From NCBI GenBank assembly GCA_012184525.1, contig WOFQ01000095.1:1-60604 (forward strand): a stretch of DNA of 60,604 nt. The letters run 5' to 3'. The notes beneath the pieces are model-generated. The model was not told where the DNA came from, made no database searches, and saw only the letters and a program-made list of their open reading frames with translations. The position numbers were made by a program, and so were the translations under genes. Below are positions 1 to 10,735 of this stretch, in pieces. The first letter of the stretch is position 1. Each line of letters starts with the position of its first letter. Source of the stretch: Xenoacremonium recifei (taxonomy: Eukaryota > Ascomycota > Sordariomycetes > Hypocreales > Nectriaceae).

Positions 1-125
1 AGTAATCTGGCCTCTTTTGAATTAGATTCCATTTATTGTGGTGGAAGAAGTGAGAATTAAAGACGAAGTTTGGGATAGGCTAAGGAAAGTGGTTCGCTCG
101 CTTGTGTGGTTCGCTCGCATGTCAA
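1..125. other. Normal-composition leader with 13-nt direct repeat
   Basis: About 125 bases of ordinary base composition precede the AT-rich block. They contain a perfect 13-nt direct repeat, GTGGTTCGCTCGC, at 89-101 and 106-118, spaced 17 bases start to start. No coding frame is recognisable. The sharp change at about 125 marks a boundary of the AT-rich block. The repeat could belong to a mobile element end, but nothing here proves that. Confidence 0.5.
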
Positions 126-1389
126 CCACGTTATATATATTATATTATATATACTAATAATATAATAGCTATTATAAGCTGATTATAATAACTAGCTATA
201 CTTATTAAATATACCTAAGAGGGTAAAAAGCTATTAGAAGAGGGAATTTCTAAATTTAAATTATAAGGAATATTACCTTCTGATTTTAATAAGAAATTAA
301 TTCCTTTAAGTAAGCTTATATATATATATATATATATATATTTAAAAGGTCTAATTTAACTAACTATCTAATAGATAATATAACTAGATAGAATTCGACT
401 TATTATATAATTTATACAGCTTTTCTACTAAAAAGCCTTATTAAATATATATTTAAAAATTCAGCTAATAAGGAATTAAAAAAATAGCTTTTAATAAATT
501 AAACTGGCTAGCCCTATCTAAATTAGAAGCTATTTTTAAACCTTTTTTAAAGGCTTTAGTTAAGTTATAAGGCCAGCTTTATATTACTCTTCCTTATAGC
601 TTATTATATATTTAATAACTATATAATAAGCTGTAAGAGCTGGCTACAGACTTTAAAAATAAAGTAAAAAGCTCTAAATTAGTAAGCCTTTTCCTTTATT
701 ATATATATATATATATATTTAATATATTTATTAATCTCTATAAGCTTTTTATAATAACTATTTAAATACTATTTTAAATGGCTTAAATAAGCTAGAAAAA
801 TATTTCTTTATATAGCTAATAAATATAACAATAAGGAAATTTAAACCTTTTATTCTAGTTATTTTATTAGACCTTAGGCTTAAATTAGCCTAATTTAAGT
901 CCGATAGCCTATTTTATTATTATCTAGCTATTAAATAAGATATAAGAGCTTTATTTAAAGCTTAATATAAGAGATTAGTTATTTTCTTTTATATAATATA
1001 TTAATATATATCTATAAGACTATAAAAAGATATATATATATATATATATAATAAGTATAAGGGTTAAATAACTGACTATATATAGAATAAAATCAGAAAA
1101 AGGGGGTTATAACCCTAATATATTATTTAATGAATTAAATAATAATTTCCCTGGAAATATCTCTAGCTTAGACTCTGATAAGGAGTTATTTATCTTTTAG
1201 TCTGATTATATTAAAGAGTATAATTTATATTTAAATAAAAATCAGGTAAATTAAAAGGTTAGTAATATATATATATATATCCTTCTATATATATATATAT
1301 AATATATCCCTCTATATATAACCTATTTATATACTAATATATTTAAATAGATAAATGCCTTTATATATTATGCGCAAAATAGCTCTAGA

Positions 1390-1683
1390 TTTCCTATATT
1401 AGGGATTTTAGCTAGGCGCTATTTAGCTATTTCTGCTATTTCTACTTCTATTAAGAGGATCTTTTCTATTTATGGGAATATAATTACTAAGAATAGAAAT
1501 ATATTTAGTTATCAGACTATTAAGCAGCTAATCCTATTAAAAGCTTAGGAAATTTGGGATTTAGAGCATTTAGAAGAGGAATTAGAAGAGGAAAAATGGG
1601 ATGAAAAGGGAAAGGAAAAAGAGGATATTCTAGATAGTCCTGTTACAGTAACTGAGGCTAATATAGATAGTAATTCTGACTAA
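1390..1683 (+). pseudogene. hAT transposase C-terminal relic (dimerisation domain)
   Basis: One frame reads a recognisable hAT C-terminal dimerisation motif: the string LARRYLAISA followed by STSIKRIFS and NIITKNRN corresponds to the conserved hATC segment (A-R-x-Y-L-x-x-x-A-T-S, then S-E-R-x-F-S). It continues into an acidic tail and ends at TAA 1681-1683. An internal TAG at 1546-1548 follows KA and could be a mutated tryptophan codon. Weaker transposase-like fragments (for example a KPF-containing stretch near 530-560) lie upstream but are broken by many stops. The copy cannot be active. The region downstream (about 2190-2426) carries repeated GACTAATTTAGT motifs and ends in CACAACCCTG, which resembles the right end of the MITEs below. 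Confidence 0.75.
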
Positions 1684-2426
1684 TTAGTTGAAAGTTATCT
1701 ATTTAATATATAATAAATAGGAAGTCTTTTCTCTTTACCTCTTCTTCCTTTTTATATTATATTATAAGTATATATTTATTTAATAAATATAGCAATTTTC
1801 TAATATATTATATATAAATACTATATTCTATATCTTTATATATACTAATTTATATATATTAGAAAAGCTTTTATATATATAGCCCTAGTCAGTATTTAAG
1901 GGGGAGGGGTTATTTAAATTAGGTTTTAAAAATATAAATATTTAAATAGTTACTAATATATATTATAAACTTATATATATAGTTTATTATAAAATATATT
2001 ATTTTATTATATATTTTTTATTATATATATTAAGAAATATATAATATACTAGAATATTTCTATTTATTTATATATATTAGAATATATATATTTATTTATA
2101 TATACTGGAATATATATATTTATCTATATAGACTAGAATATATAAAGCTAAATTTATAAAATACTATATATTATTACTTAATTAAATAATTTAATTTTGA
2201 TTAAATTAGTCTGACTAAATTAGTTACTGACTAATTTAGTTAAGTTAAGAGGTTAAATAAATTCAAAACTTTCAGTTAATAACTAATTTAGTTAGACTAA
2301 TTTAGTTATTAGTTAAATCTGACCTTAAATTAATTTACTTTTGACTAATTTAGTTATGACTAATTTAGTCGGACTAATTTCGTCATTTTAGTTATGAATT
2401 TAGTTATGACTAAAATCACAACCCTG

Positions 2427-3396
2427 GTATTATTCCACAGGAGGACCGGACTAAGAATTCTTAATCTTAGTCCGGACTCAAAATTCTTAGTATTATTCTA
2501 CTGATTAAAAGGACTAAAAATCCTTAGTCCGGAATAAAGCAGACTAAAACTAAGAAATCTTAGTCCGGACTAAAGGACTAAAAAAGTATATATGTAGCTA
2601 TATTTAATTAAATATATATATTATATATTATATATATATATATTATATACAGGGCTGTGATTTTAGTACTTTTAGTATTTTTTTAGCTGGAATAATACTA
2701 ATTAGTATTAGTCGTACTAATACTAAGAATCTTTAGTAATTTTTCTAGCTGGAATAATACTAAAAATCTTTAGTATTAATATAACTAATACTAATACTAA
2801 AAAAATACTAATTAGTATTTTATATAGAATTAGGGTGTATATATATATATATTTAAGATTTCTATAAAAAGAGTAATATATATAATATAATAAAGCTATA
2901 AAATAAGAAAATAATATAACTATATATATTAGATATATTAAAAATACTAAAAATTCTTAATATTAGTATTTTAATTAGTAGAATAATACTAAGAATTCTT
3001 AGTCTGACTAATACTAAAAATTCCTAGTATTAGTATTTTAGTCAGTAGAATAATACTAAAAATTCTTAGTACGACTAATACTAATACTAAATACTAAGGA
3101 ATAATTTCACAGCCCTGATTATATATATATATATATTATATATTATATTTATATCTATAATATATAGCTATTTATACTATATAATATATATATATTTATA
3201 TTATATATATTTAATTAGATTTTATATTTAAAGTCTGGACTAATATTCTTTAGTCTTAGTTTAGTCCGGATTAAGATTTCTTAGTTTTAGTCCGCCCTTT
3301 AGTGGACTAAAGATTCTTAGTCTGGACTAAGGACTGGACTAAGAACTCTTAGTCCGGGGGTAGACTGGACTAAAAGTACTAAAATTACAGCCCTAG
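2427..3396. mobile_element. Older palindrome-rich hAT-type element relic, interrupted by a younger MITE
   Basis: The flanks of the 2650-3117 element share one theme: repeated TTAGTCCGGACTAA (a perfect palindrome), CTAAGAATTCTTAG and variants at about 2435-2590 and 3225-3375. The right side ends near 3396 in TACTAAAATTACAGCCCTAG, the reverse complement of the left end of the intact MITE at 5357. The simplest reading is one older element in opposite orientation, split by insertion of the 2650-3117 copy. The left boundary near 2427 is uncertain because the expected terminal bases are not preserved. Confidence 0.5.
2650..3117. mobile_element. hAT-type MITE with 8-bp target duplication (copy 1)
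   Basis: A 468-bp non-coding element begins CAGGGCTGTGATTTTAGT and ends with CACAGCCCTG, giving an 11-nt terminal inverted repeat CAGGGCTGTGA. It is flanked by an identical 8-bp direct repeat, ATTATATA, at 2642-2649 and 3118-3125, although the surrounding DNA is TA-rich, so the duplication alone is weak here. The interior is packed with palindromic CTAAGAATTCTTAG-like motifs. TIRs starting CAGGG with 8-bp duplications are typical of the hAT superfamily. It has no transposase and would have been moved in trans. Confidence 0.8.
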
Positions 3397-3771
3397 TTAT
3401 ATTAAGACTGAGACTAAAAACTAAAGAATAAAATAATATCTTAAAGTATTAAATAAAAAATCTAATTTAATATATATAATATAAGTAAATATATATATAA
3501 GTTATTTATATTATAATTCTCTATAATATATAGCCATTTACATTATATAGGATATATTTAATTAAATATAATTATATATATATATTTCTTAAGTCTTTTA
3601 ATCTAATTAAGAGTTATTAGTCTTATTCTATTATAAGATAGAATAAAACTAAGTGGTTATCTCTTTAGTCTAGATTAAGAATTTTTAGTCCAATAAGAGG
3701 TGGATTAAAACTAAGACTAATTAGTCAAATTGAGACTAAGACCAAAGACTAAGGAATAAAATCACAGCCCT
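3397..3771. mobile_element. Fragment of a further hAT-type element, right end only
   Basis: The stretch contains AGTCC/GGACT palindromic motifs and ends at about 3771 with ACTAAGGAATAAAATCACAGCCCT, which matches the right end of the MITEs at 3117 and 5837. I cannot find its left terminus; nesting with the preceding relic may have removed or hidden it. Confidence 0.4.
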
Positions 3772-4900
3772 ATATATTACTATAAATAAGGCTAAAGAGG
3801 TTGATTATTAACTTAACAAATAAATAATATTTAAGTTATGTAATAGCCTAATTATAAGAAGGAAGATATAGTAGATAATTAAGCTATAGTAGTAATAGGT
3901 ATATAGTAATACATCTAATTATATAAGTAGCTTAATTATATGTAAACCTCCTCCTTATTGGTACTTACAATCATAAGTATTTAGTACAAAAGAATAATTA
4001 GAAGGATAAATAGAGACTTAAGAGGGGTTTTTATCCTGCTATATAGGAAAGGCTCAGAATCAATCCAGCCTGACTATCAGGCAGCTTAATAAGAAACTGA
4101 GGCTTAACTGAGAAATTATAGAAGCTTTCTGGCTGAATTATAGATAAGAATATAGAATAAATCTGGCATAATTTATTATTATATATATAGTTTCCTAGCC
4201 CTTATAAATACAGAGACATCTATATAGCTAAATAGGCTTAGTTAGAGTAATATAAATAATAATAAATAATGATATAATAATTTTAACTAGTTTTTCTAAC
4301 CTTATCTTTATGATGAATTTTGAAATTAGTTCTATAATTAATATATTTTTTATTTTTTATATTTCTATAAAGTTAAATTTAGAGTTTTTTTTATAGTAAA
4401 TTAGTCTATATAATAAGTCAATAAGTTATATTAATAATATAAATATATAAGATTAAATTAAATATTCTATAAAATATATAATATTAAAAAAGCGCTTATT
4501 AGATATAATTTTATCTTATTAATAGTCATAAAAGCTATTTTATATATAAACTTTCTATTACTATAAAAATATAGAATAAAAAACCTTTATTATTATATTT
4601 AATAAGTTATTTATAACCTCTTAATATCATTATTTTTAGTCCTTTTAAATATTAATATATATGTATATCTCTTTATAAAAAATTATTACTAACTTATTAT
4701 ATGGAAGTTAAGAAGGTAAATATCTTATTTTTTTTATTGAGAACTTTATTTTAAGAGTTTTAAAGAGGTAAAATTATATTATTAATTTTAGAAAAATCTA
4801 ATCTATCTCTTAATAATCCTTTCAAATTCTAAATTATATAAGACTATATTATCTATATATATTACTTATATATAAACAGTTAATACCCTCCCCACTAAAA

Positions 4901-6697
4901 AGAAGCCTTAAATTAACCTATATTACCCCTGCCGCAGCCACACACACGCACGAATACCCGCGCGGGCGTAATTTCACCAAGAAAAGGCCCATATATATCC
5001 AATACATAGCCTTTGATAGAGTTTCTATTATAATCGGCATAGAGCCTTTAGTACAGGCAACTGCCTCTACTGTTAAGGGTAGTAGCAGCGACAGCAGTAA
5101 TAGTAGCAATAGCGATAGTAGCGGCAAGAGTATTATAGTTCTTGTGGTATTTTTTTTTTTGGGGGCATCTGGGTCTGAGTATTGAATATAACACACACAC
5201 CCCCCCAGGGCGGTGTGTCATCCGTATATTCAGTATATTCAATGGATAGGATCTGCACTGGCATGAGGTAATGAGGACTGCTATGACAAAAAAAACCCTA
5301 CCTGTTGTAAATGTCAGAAGGTCATAGAAGGGGCGCAAAATACTGTATGTTGCGTGCAGGGCTGTGATTTTAGTACTTTTAGTCCAGTATATGCCCGGAA
5401 TAATACTAATTAGTCTTAGTTAGAATAATACTAAAAATCTATAATATTTTTATAGCTGTAATAATACTAAAGATTTTTAGTCTTAATATTTTAGTTAGTA
5501 AAATAATACTAAGAATTCTTAATTCAGTCAGACTAAGACTAATTAGGGTTATTCTGACTGAAACTAATGCTAAAGAATAATTTTATAGCCCTATATATAA
5601 TATAATATATTTAACCCCCCTAACCCCCCCTCCTCTTAGGGAGGCCTTTATTATATATATATATTAAATAATATATATTATTATATAAATAGGAAAAATA
5701 TAAGGATTAATTATATATATTAATTATATTAGGAATACTAAAAATACTAAAAATGGACTAAAAACTAAACTAAAAATGCTTAGTATTAGTCTTAGTCAGA
5801 CTACTACTAAAAACTAAGGAATAATTTCACAGCCCTGGTTGCGTGGTACAGGTGGTCCTTAAATACAGTGCCCTCAGGGCACCTGAAGAGGAGGAAGTTA
5901 TAGAAGACCGGGCTGACTATAGCCTAGGGATATATATGTACGGGACAGTACATATATGGCTCGTCTGCGTACTCACATAAACCGGCACATGCGAAGGCTA
6001 CGTGTTAGACATAAACCCCGTGCATCTCGGGGGCCTTCTTTCTGGGGGAGCTATTACTGCAGATTAAATAAAGAATATTAACCCTAATTCTTCTGATGTT
6101 CTTTGCTCCATTTGCCTTCTTCTCTCCCAAGGAAATGAATATATATATGCCCTGTGTACTCAACCTAGCTGATAGAAATCAACATCTTCAACACATCAAT
6201 TACTTCCACTGTATTCACTACTGCACCCAGTACCCACTTTTTACACTACCTAGCTCCGGAAATGGTAGTAGTTTTATAGTACTATAGTCTTGTAGTATCA
6301 AAGTTAATGTGGAAGCTGGAATGTGTTTTCTTCTCGAGGGCAGATGAGTTTCAGGTTGTAGCGCATGATCCTATGTAGCAGGTGTAAGTACTGGCTAGTC
6401 GCGTACAAATAGCAGGGCACCTTTCGATTCATTATATACTTGTGACATTAGAATATTGCGCTATTAAAGTAGTAGGGCTTAGCCCTGGTTCTCTGTGCTT
6501 ACACGGCCCAATTATATACCCGTCAGAGTTACAGCGTGATCTTAATGGCTGAGGGATATCAGAAGTTTTCAAGTAACGAGTATGATTTGTCTTCGAAAAA
6601 CTTGGTTTGATATAATAATGCTGCCAGGGGATTCCCTGTGTCCATCACGTCGAGATGTCTTACGAATTGGTTACATAGTCGAAGGGCCAAGATTCTA
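4901..6697. other. Gene-free transition zone with simple repeats and one MITE
   Basis: Composition returns to normal here but no gene is supported. At 5080-5135 there is an imperfect trinucleotide run (AGC/AGT/AGCAAT types), followed by a T homopolymer near 5150 and a CA/C run near 5190-5207. The reading frames across these runs, on the minus strand at 4918-5338, are low-complexity artefacts. The MITE at 5357-5837 sits in the middle. From 5846 to 6697 I see no domain, no consistent splicing pattern and no repeat that explains the sequence. Confidence 0.5.
5357..5837. mobile_element. hAT-type MITE with perfect 8-bp target duplication (copy 2)
   Basis: A 481-bp element starts CAGGGCTGTGATTTTAGT and ends ATTTCACAGCCCTG, with terminal inverted repeat CAGGGCTGTGA. 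The 8-bp flanks are identical, GTTGCGTG at 5349-5356 and 5838-5845. They lie in normal-composition DNA, so this match is strong proof of transposition. The first 27 and last 25 bases equal those of the copy at 2650-3117. An internal end-like segment (ATAGCCCTA near 5588) suggests an inner rearrangement or nested copy. No protein is encoded. Confidence 0.9.
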
Positions 6698-7831
6698 CTA
6701 TGAGGTATCCGTTTCATTTCCTTGCCGGCTTTTCTCACTCCAAAATGACATACCGGCCTCTAATCGAGCCATACCATAGAGAGAAGAGCTGTCGAGCGAC
6801 TCACCAGCGTATTGGCGAGCAGCAATGAGACGAGCAAGTGCTGTTTCAATGGTGGGGATACGGGTCTTATGCTCAGCCGCAAGTGAAAGTGCATGCTCTG
6901 CATCCTTTACTGCCAACGCCGCAGCAAACCCGGGAGGCGTACCCAAAGGTGGAGCATACGCTCCTGAGGTCATTCTCTTTGAATAGCTTTCAAGCACTTG
7001 GCCAAACATACTGCCAATGAATTGCTCCATCTGGTCCGTACCCAGACCAGTTGTCTCCGCAAATACGAGACCCTCGGCCACCAATTCCTGGAAGCCAATG
7101 ACAAAAATATTCCTATACCGCAACATTGGGATATTAGCAAAGGGCTTCGCCGCTGAGGTATAGGAGGCACTTGCCCTGCGATTTTTAGGAGACCAGATTT
7201 CCGAACGTCGCTACCCATGAAGATAATCTTTGCACCCATCACATTGATAATGTATGGGCGTAATCTGTCAATGGCGTCAGGTAGTCCAGCCATGGAGAAG
7301 ATGAGCTTGCCAGCAGCCGCCACGGAGCTAGCGCCAAAAACTGGTGACGCAACAAAAGCAGCGCCTCGATGTGCTAAGATTTCCGAGCAATTCGCGCTTG
7401 TCTTAGGATGAACAGTTGAGAAGTCTACCCAGACTTTGCCAGTAAGCGGGAGATTCTTCTCCGTGACACATTCTACTAAATCATTTAGAACAGTGTCATT
7501 GGAAATCTACGTCCGCAATCAGAGCTTTTCTTGGACCTTAGATCAACATCCCGTACCATAGTAAATATTATGGTCGAATGTCTCACTAGACTTTCAAATG
7601 TGTCTTCTTGAACAGCACCGACTTGGTCTAGTTCTTTTCCTTTCGATAATGTCCGATTACTGTAGTGTAACGCCGGTAAACTGCTGGACGTAAGGTGTTG
7701 TTGAAGGTTGAGAGCCATGCAAATGCCCATGGAGCCAAGTCCAAACTAAATGCCACATACTTAGAATTTCACACAGGAATATTTCGAAGAAAGAGACTTC
7801 GTACCCAGCCGAGCTTCTCTGCGGACGCCAT
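6698..7831 (-). CDS. 3-hydroxyisobutyrate dehydrogenase-like beta-hydroxyacid dehydrogenase
   Basis: Four exons (7831-7805, 7745-7557, 7506-7175, 7112-6698) join in frame to 320 aa. The N-terminus carries the Rossmann motif FGLGSMG (residues 10-16), followed by STVHPKTSA and the PVFGAS loop. The catalytic-lysine segment GLLKIAGN has K180, followed by the all-alpha NAD_binding_11 domain. Family members reduce or oxidise short beta-hydroxyacids with NAD(P); substrates include 3-hydroxyisobutyrate and tartronate semialdehyde. The exact substrate is unknown. The third intron (7174-7113) begins GCAAGT, so it is a GC-AG intron; no GT donor keeps the conserved LLKIAGN join. No targeting peptide is evident, suggesting a cytosolic enzyme. 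It is divergent from the aminotransferase gene. Confidence 0.9.
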
Positions 7832-8584
7832 GGTTATCAACTGATCAGAAGCAGTCAGGTTCTGTAGTCAAGAAGAGTGTGCTGAGAGCAGAGCCCAAGG
7901 ACGAAGGAGGCACCTGGGTTTTAGTGTATGCCGCTACTCCACACGGAGTTCAATACTCCGTTTATCACGCCTTAGCCCTTTCCGCTGACTTGAGGTACGG
8001 CGTATAGATAAGAAGTCGCACCTTGTGGAGCTCCGCTTCAGCCCCCGCTTACGCCTTCTAATCTCGGTCAAAAACGACATTAAATGAGAGTATTACTCTT
8101 TGGAGCTCTGAAATCTTGGCAATGACCTCGCGAGTCCCATTAACCGTTAGATGAGCTGCGTCGCCATTTGACCTCTTAAAGGTATTAGACCTCTACTTCA
8201 GGTAAGTATAAGTTATATGCTAATATCAAAATTCTTGACCAGGGTGGATAATAAGGTGACTATAGGGCGGCCATCCGAGACTGCAAAATTGATGTAACTT
8301 TGGGTAGCAAGTAAACCACCAATCGCCATATGATTCTTAGGAAAGGAATCGTAGATACAAATTTGCAACCGCTAACCTACGGAATGCCGAAGCTCAAACG
8401 GATCTGAGCCGAAGTTGTGGAGCCCCTGTTGAATGGAGCTCCATAACAAGATGCCATTTATTAACCCCAAGAGCTTGTCGGGCGAGCCCGCCGGTTGCTT
8501 GAGTAGTGTCGCGATTGGCAAGCGATTGAGAAATAACTCTCATACTAGTCCCTCCACTTAACCTGTCAACTACTCAACATAATA
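7832..8584. promoter_or_regulatory. Divergent intergenic promoter region
   Basis: This 753-bp stretch separates the start codons of the minus-strand dehydrogenase and the plus-strand aminotransferase and must hold both promoters. I see no gene, no convincing palindromic binding site and no clear TATA box. Confidence 0.4.
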
Positions 8585-9958
8585 ATGGTTGCAAAACAGA
8601 GGCTTTCCTGGCTGCAGAATGCTCAATACTTTGCCCCCGACAAGATTTTTGAGGTTACTAGGAGGTTTATCGCAGACGGATTCCCGGGAAAAGTCAATCT
8701 AGGCCAGGGAACATATCGGGACGAAATTGGAAATCCTTGGATTTTGCCATCGGTTCGGACCGCTAAAGAATTGATTGCAGATTCTGGTCACGAATATCTC
8801 CCAATCGCTGGGTTGAAGGAATTCCGGGAATTGTCAATCAAGCTGGTGCTTAAAGACACAGAAGTCTGGAAGGAGTGTAGGGTACGTACAATTTTTGCAA
8901 GATATCAGTTCTTCCATGGGGAATACTGACATAAATCGCAGGTTTCTACATGTCAATCTATATCTGGCACGGGTGCCCTTTTCCTTACCGGTCTCGCCCT
9001 TAAGAAGGCCAATTCCGGTATTAAGACGGTTTACATCAGTGAACCAACATGGTCCAACCATGCATTGTTGTTCAGTAACTTGGGATATTCTGTTAAGTAT
9101 TTGCCTTATTACAAGGGTAAGATATTTGATTTTAAGGGATATCTACATGCCTTAGAGGCCATCACCGAACCATCCGCTGTGATCTTTCATTCATGTGCGC
9201 ACAATCCGACTGGGTGTGACCCTTCCCCTGCCCAGTGGAGAGCCATTGCCTCAGTGGTCAAGGAGAAGAGCATATTCCCAATTTTTGATTCTGCATATCT
9301 TGGGTTCAACTCAGGTTCGGTCGATGATGACGCTTGGGCAATTCGTTATTTTGTTGGCGAGTTGGGATTAGAAGTGGCAATTTGTATGTCATTCGCAAAG
9401 AGCATGGGGCTTTATGGTGAGCGAGTTGGACTTGCTGCCTTTGTTTCATGCGATTCCGAGACATCTCGATCAATGCAGTCCATTTTGGAAAATTGTCAAA
9501 GAGCCACAGTTTCGAACCCACCGGCTTACGGTGCTCGGATTGTTGCTGCCGTTCTTGGAACCCCTGAACTTGCACATCAATGGGCCCAGGATTTGTTGAC
9601 AATGTCAGGCCGCATCAAGTCTATGCGGGAGAAATTGTATGCTCTGCTACTGGAACTAGAGACCCCCGGGGACTGGTCGCATGTGATACGACAGACCGGT
9701 ATGTTCGGATACATGGAAATTAGCCCATCACAAGTCAAATACCTAGAAGGTTCGTAAACCCAACAACACAGGAAGTATAAAAACGATTTCGGCATCCCGA
9801 ACCGCTCCAATATTCGATGGCGGATGCTAATATTTCACTTAGATGAGTATCATATCTACATGGCTGATACATCACGAATTTCTGTTGCAGGACTAAACGA
9901 TGGAAATGTTGCTTACTTTGCAAAGTCGCTCGATGATACGGTGCGAAGGATCAAGTAA
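8585..9958 (+). CDS. Aspartate aminotransferase-type class I aminotransferase
   Basis: Three exons (8585-8881, 8942-9749, 9843-9958) give 406 aa, the usual length for aspartate aminotransferases. The conserved set is visible: SISGTGAL, HNPTG with N187, the PIFDSAYLGF strand with D215, and SFAKSMGLYGERVG with the pyridoxal-phosphate lysine K252. The C-terminal SRISVAGLN supplies the carboxylate-binding arginine. The enzyme should exchange amino groups between an acidic or aromatic amino acid and a 2-oxoacid in the cytosol; no mitochondrial presequence is seen. The usual AKN after SF reads AKS here, a minor change. Being a spare copy in an accessory cluster, it may act on a pathway intermediate rather than in core aspartate metabolism, but that is inference. 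Confidence 0.93.
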
Positions 9959-10735
9959 ATAAAACTATACAGAGGATCATCAAACATCTTAGAATTTGGT
10001 ATCAATGTACCTTGTCCACAAGCTTTCATAACTCTAAGACATCCTGGAACCCTTGTTCTAGTGTATGATACTCGCTTTGAAGATTTTGAATGCCTCGCTT
10101 TAGCTCATTTAAGCATAAACACCTGTTGTTTAATACGCGAAAACACCGGATCAAGCCCTCAATTCGCACCAAAATATGAGCCTTGTTGTTTCTAGACCAC
10201 TTTACACAAGGAGACACTTTTGAATCATGTGTAAGTCACCCCTACAGTCCCTGACAGACCCAGCCTACGGACTTAATCGCTCGGGCTGCAGTTTGTGCTC
10301 ACGTGAGCCTGTGGGAATGTCTACACTGTGGGCCGGATCTTTCGGAACACCTGTCAATCGTAATTTGGAGTAGGATTGATGTAATGAGGAAAAGAAAGAA
10401 CCCAATGGCTTGTCTACGTGCCTGGATTTGTCATTCGGTTTCGGACCGATATCCGACTCAAGTCGGAAATCATCCGAGCCATATCCCCGCAGCTTATCAA
10501 TTGATGGAGTCAGTGGAGTTGGTAGACCTGGTGGAGCCGGTGAAGGGGGTGGAGGCGGGTGGTACTTCACGCTGATCCTGAACGCTCATGCAGATTCTGT
10601 CAATTATTTTATTAAAAATTTGAAGACCAATTAAATAACTGCTCTATAGCATTCTGCATGGGCCTCAAAGAACTAAAACCATTCTGCTCTCCCTTTCATA
10701 TGCAGCCAGAGGTCGGGAAATCGTAGATCTGTATC
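9959..10735. other. Intergenic region, no supported gene
   Basis: This 777-bp stretch lies between the aminotransferase and oxoprolinase genes. A proline-rich minus-strand frame (10265-10570) and glycine-rich plus-strand frames overlap each other. None has recognisable homology or splice logic, so I treat them as chance. The downstream part should contain the oxoprolinase promoter. Confidence 0.4.

Larger units (their letters stand above)
126..4900. repeat. AT-rich, RIP-like degraded repeat block
   Basis: Almost five kilobases are dominated by A and T, with long runs of TA dinucleotides (for example near 320-340, 1030-1050 and 2625-2645) and stops in every frame. Pieces of transposon proteins can still be read, such as the hAT relic near 1390-1683, but they are full of TAA and TAG codons. 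Heavy C-to-T and G-to-A decay with TpA excess is the known signature of repeat-induced point mutation in Pezizomycotina. I infer RIP from composition only and did not calculate indices. No intact gene is present. Confidence 0.8.

Noticed and set aside
89..118. GGTTCG repeated, recalling a tRNA B box
   Set aside because: No matching A box, acceptor stem or anticodon arm can be folded around it.
4918..5338. Two overlapping minus-strand frames of 92 and 96 codons
   Set aside because: They run through a trinucleotide repeat, a T run and a CA/C run; the protein is low-complexity leucine/isoleucine/threonine sequence with no domain.
10265..10634. Proline-rich (-) and glycine-rich (+) frames
   Set aside because: They are mirror frames of one GC-rich stretch, with no homology or splice structure.
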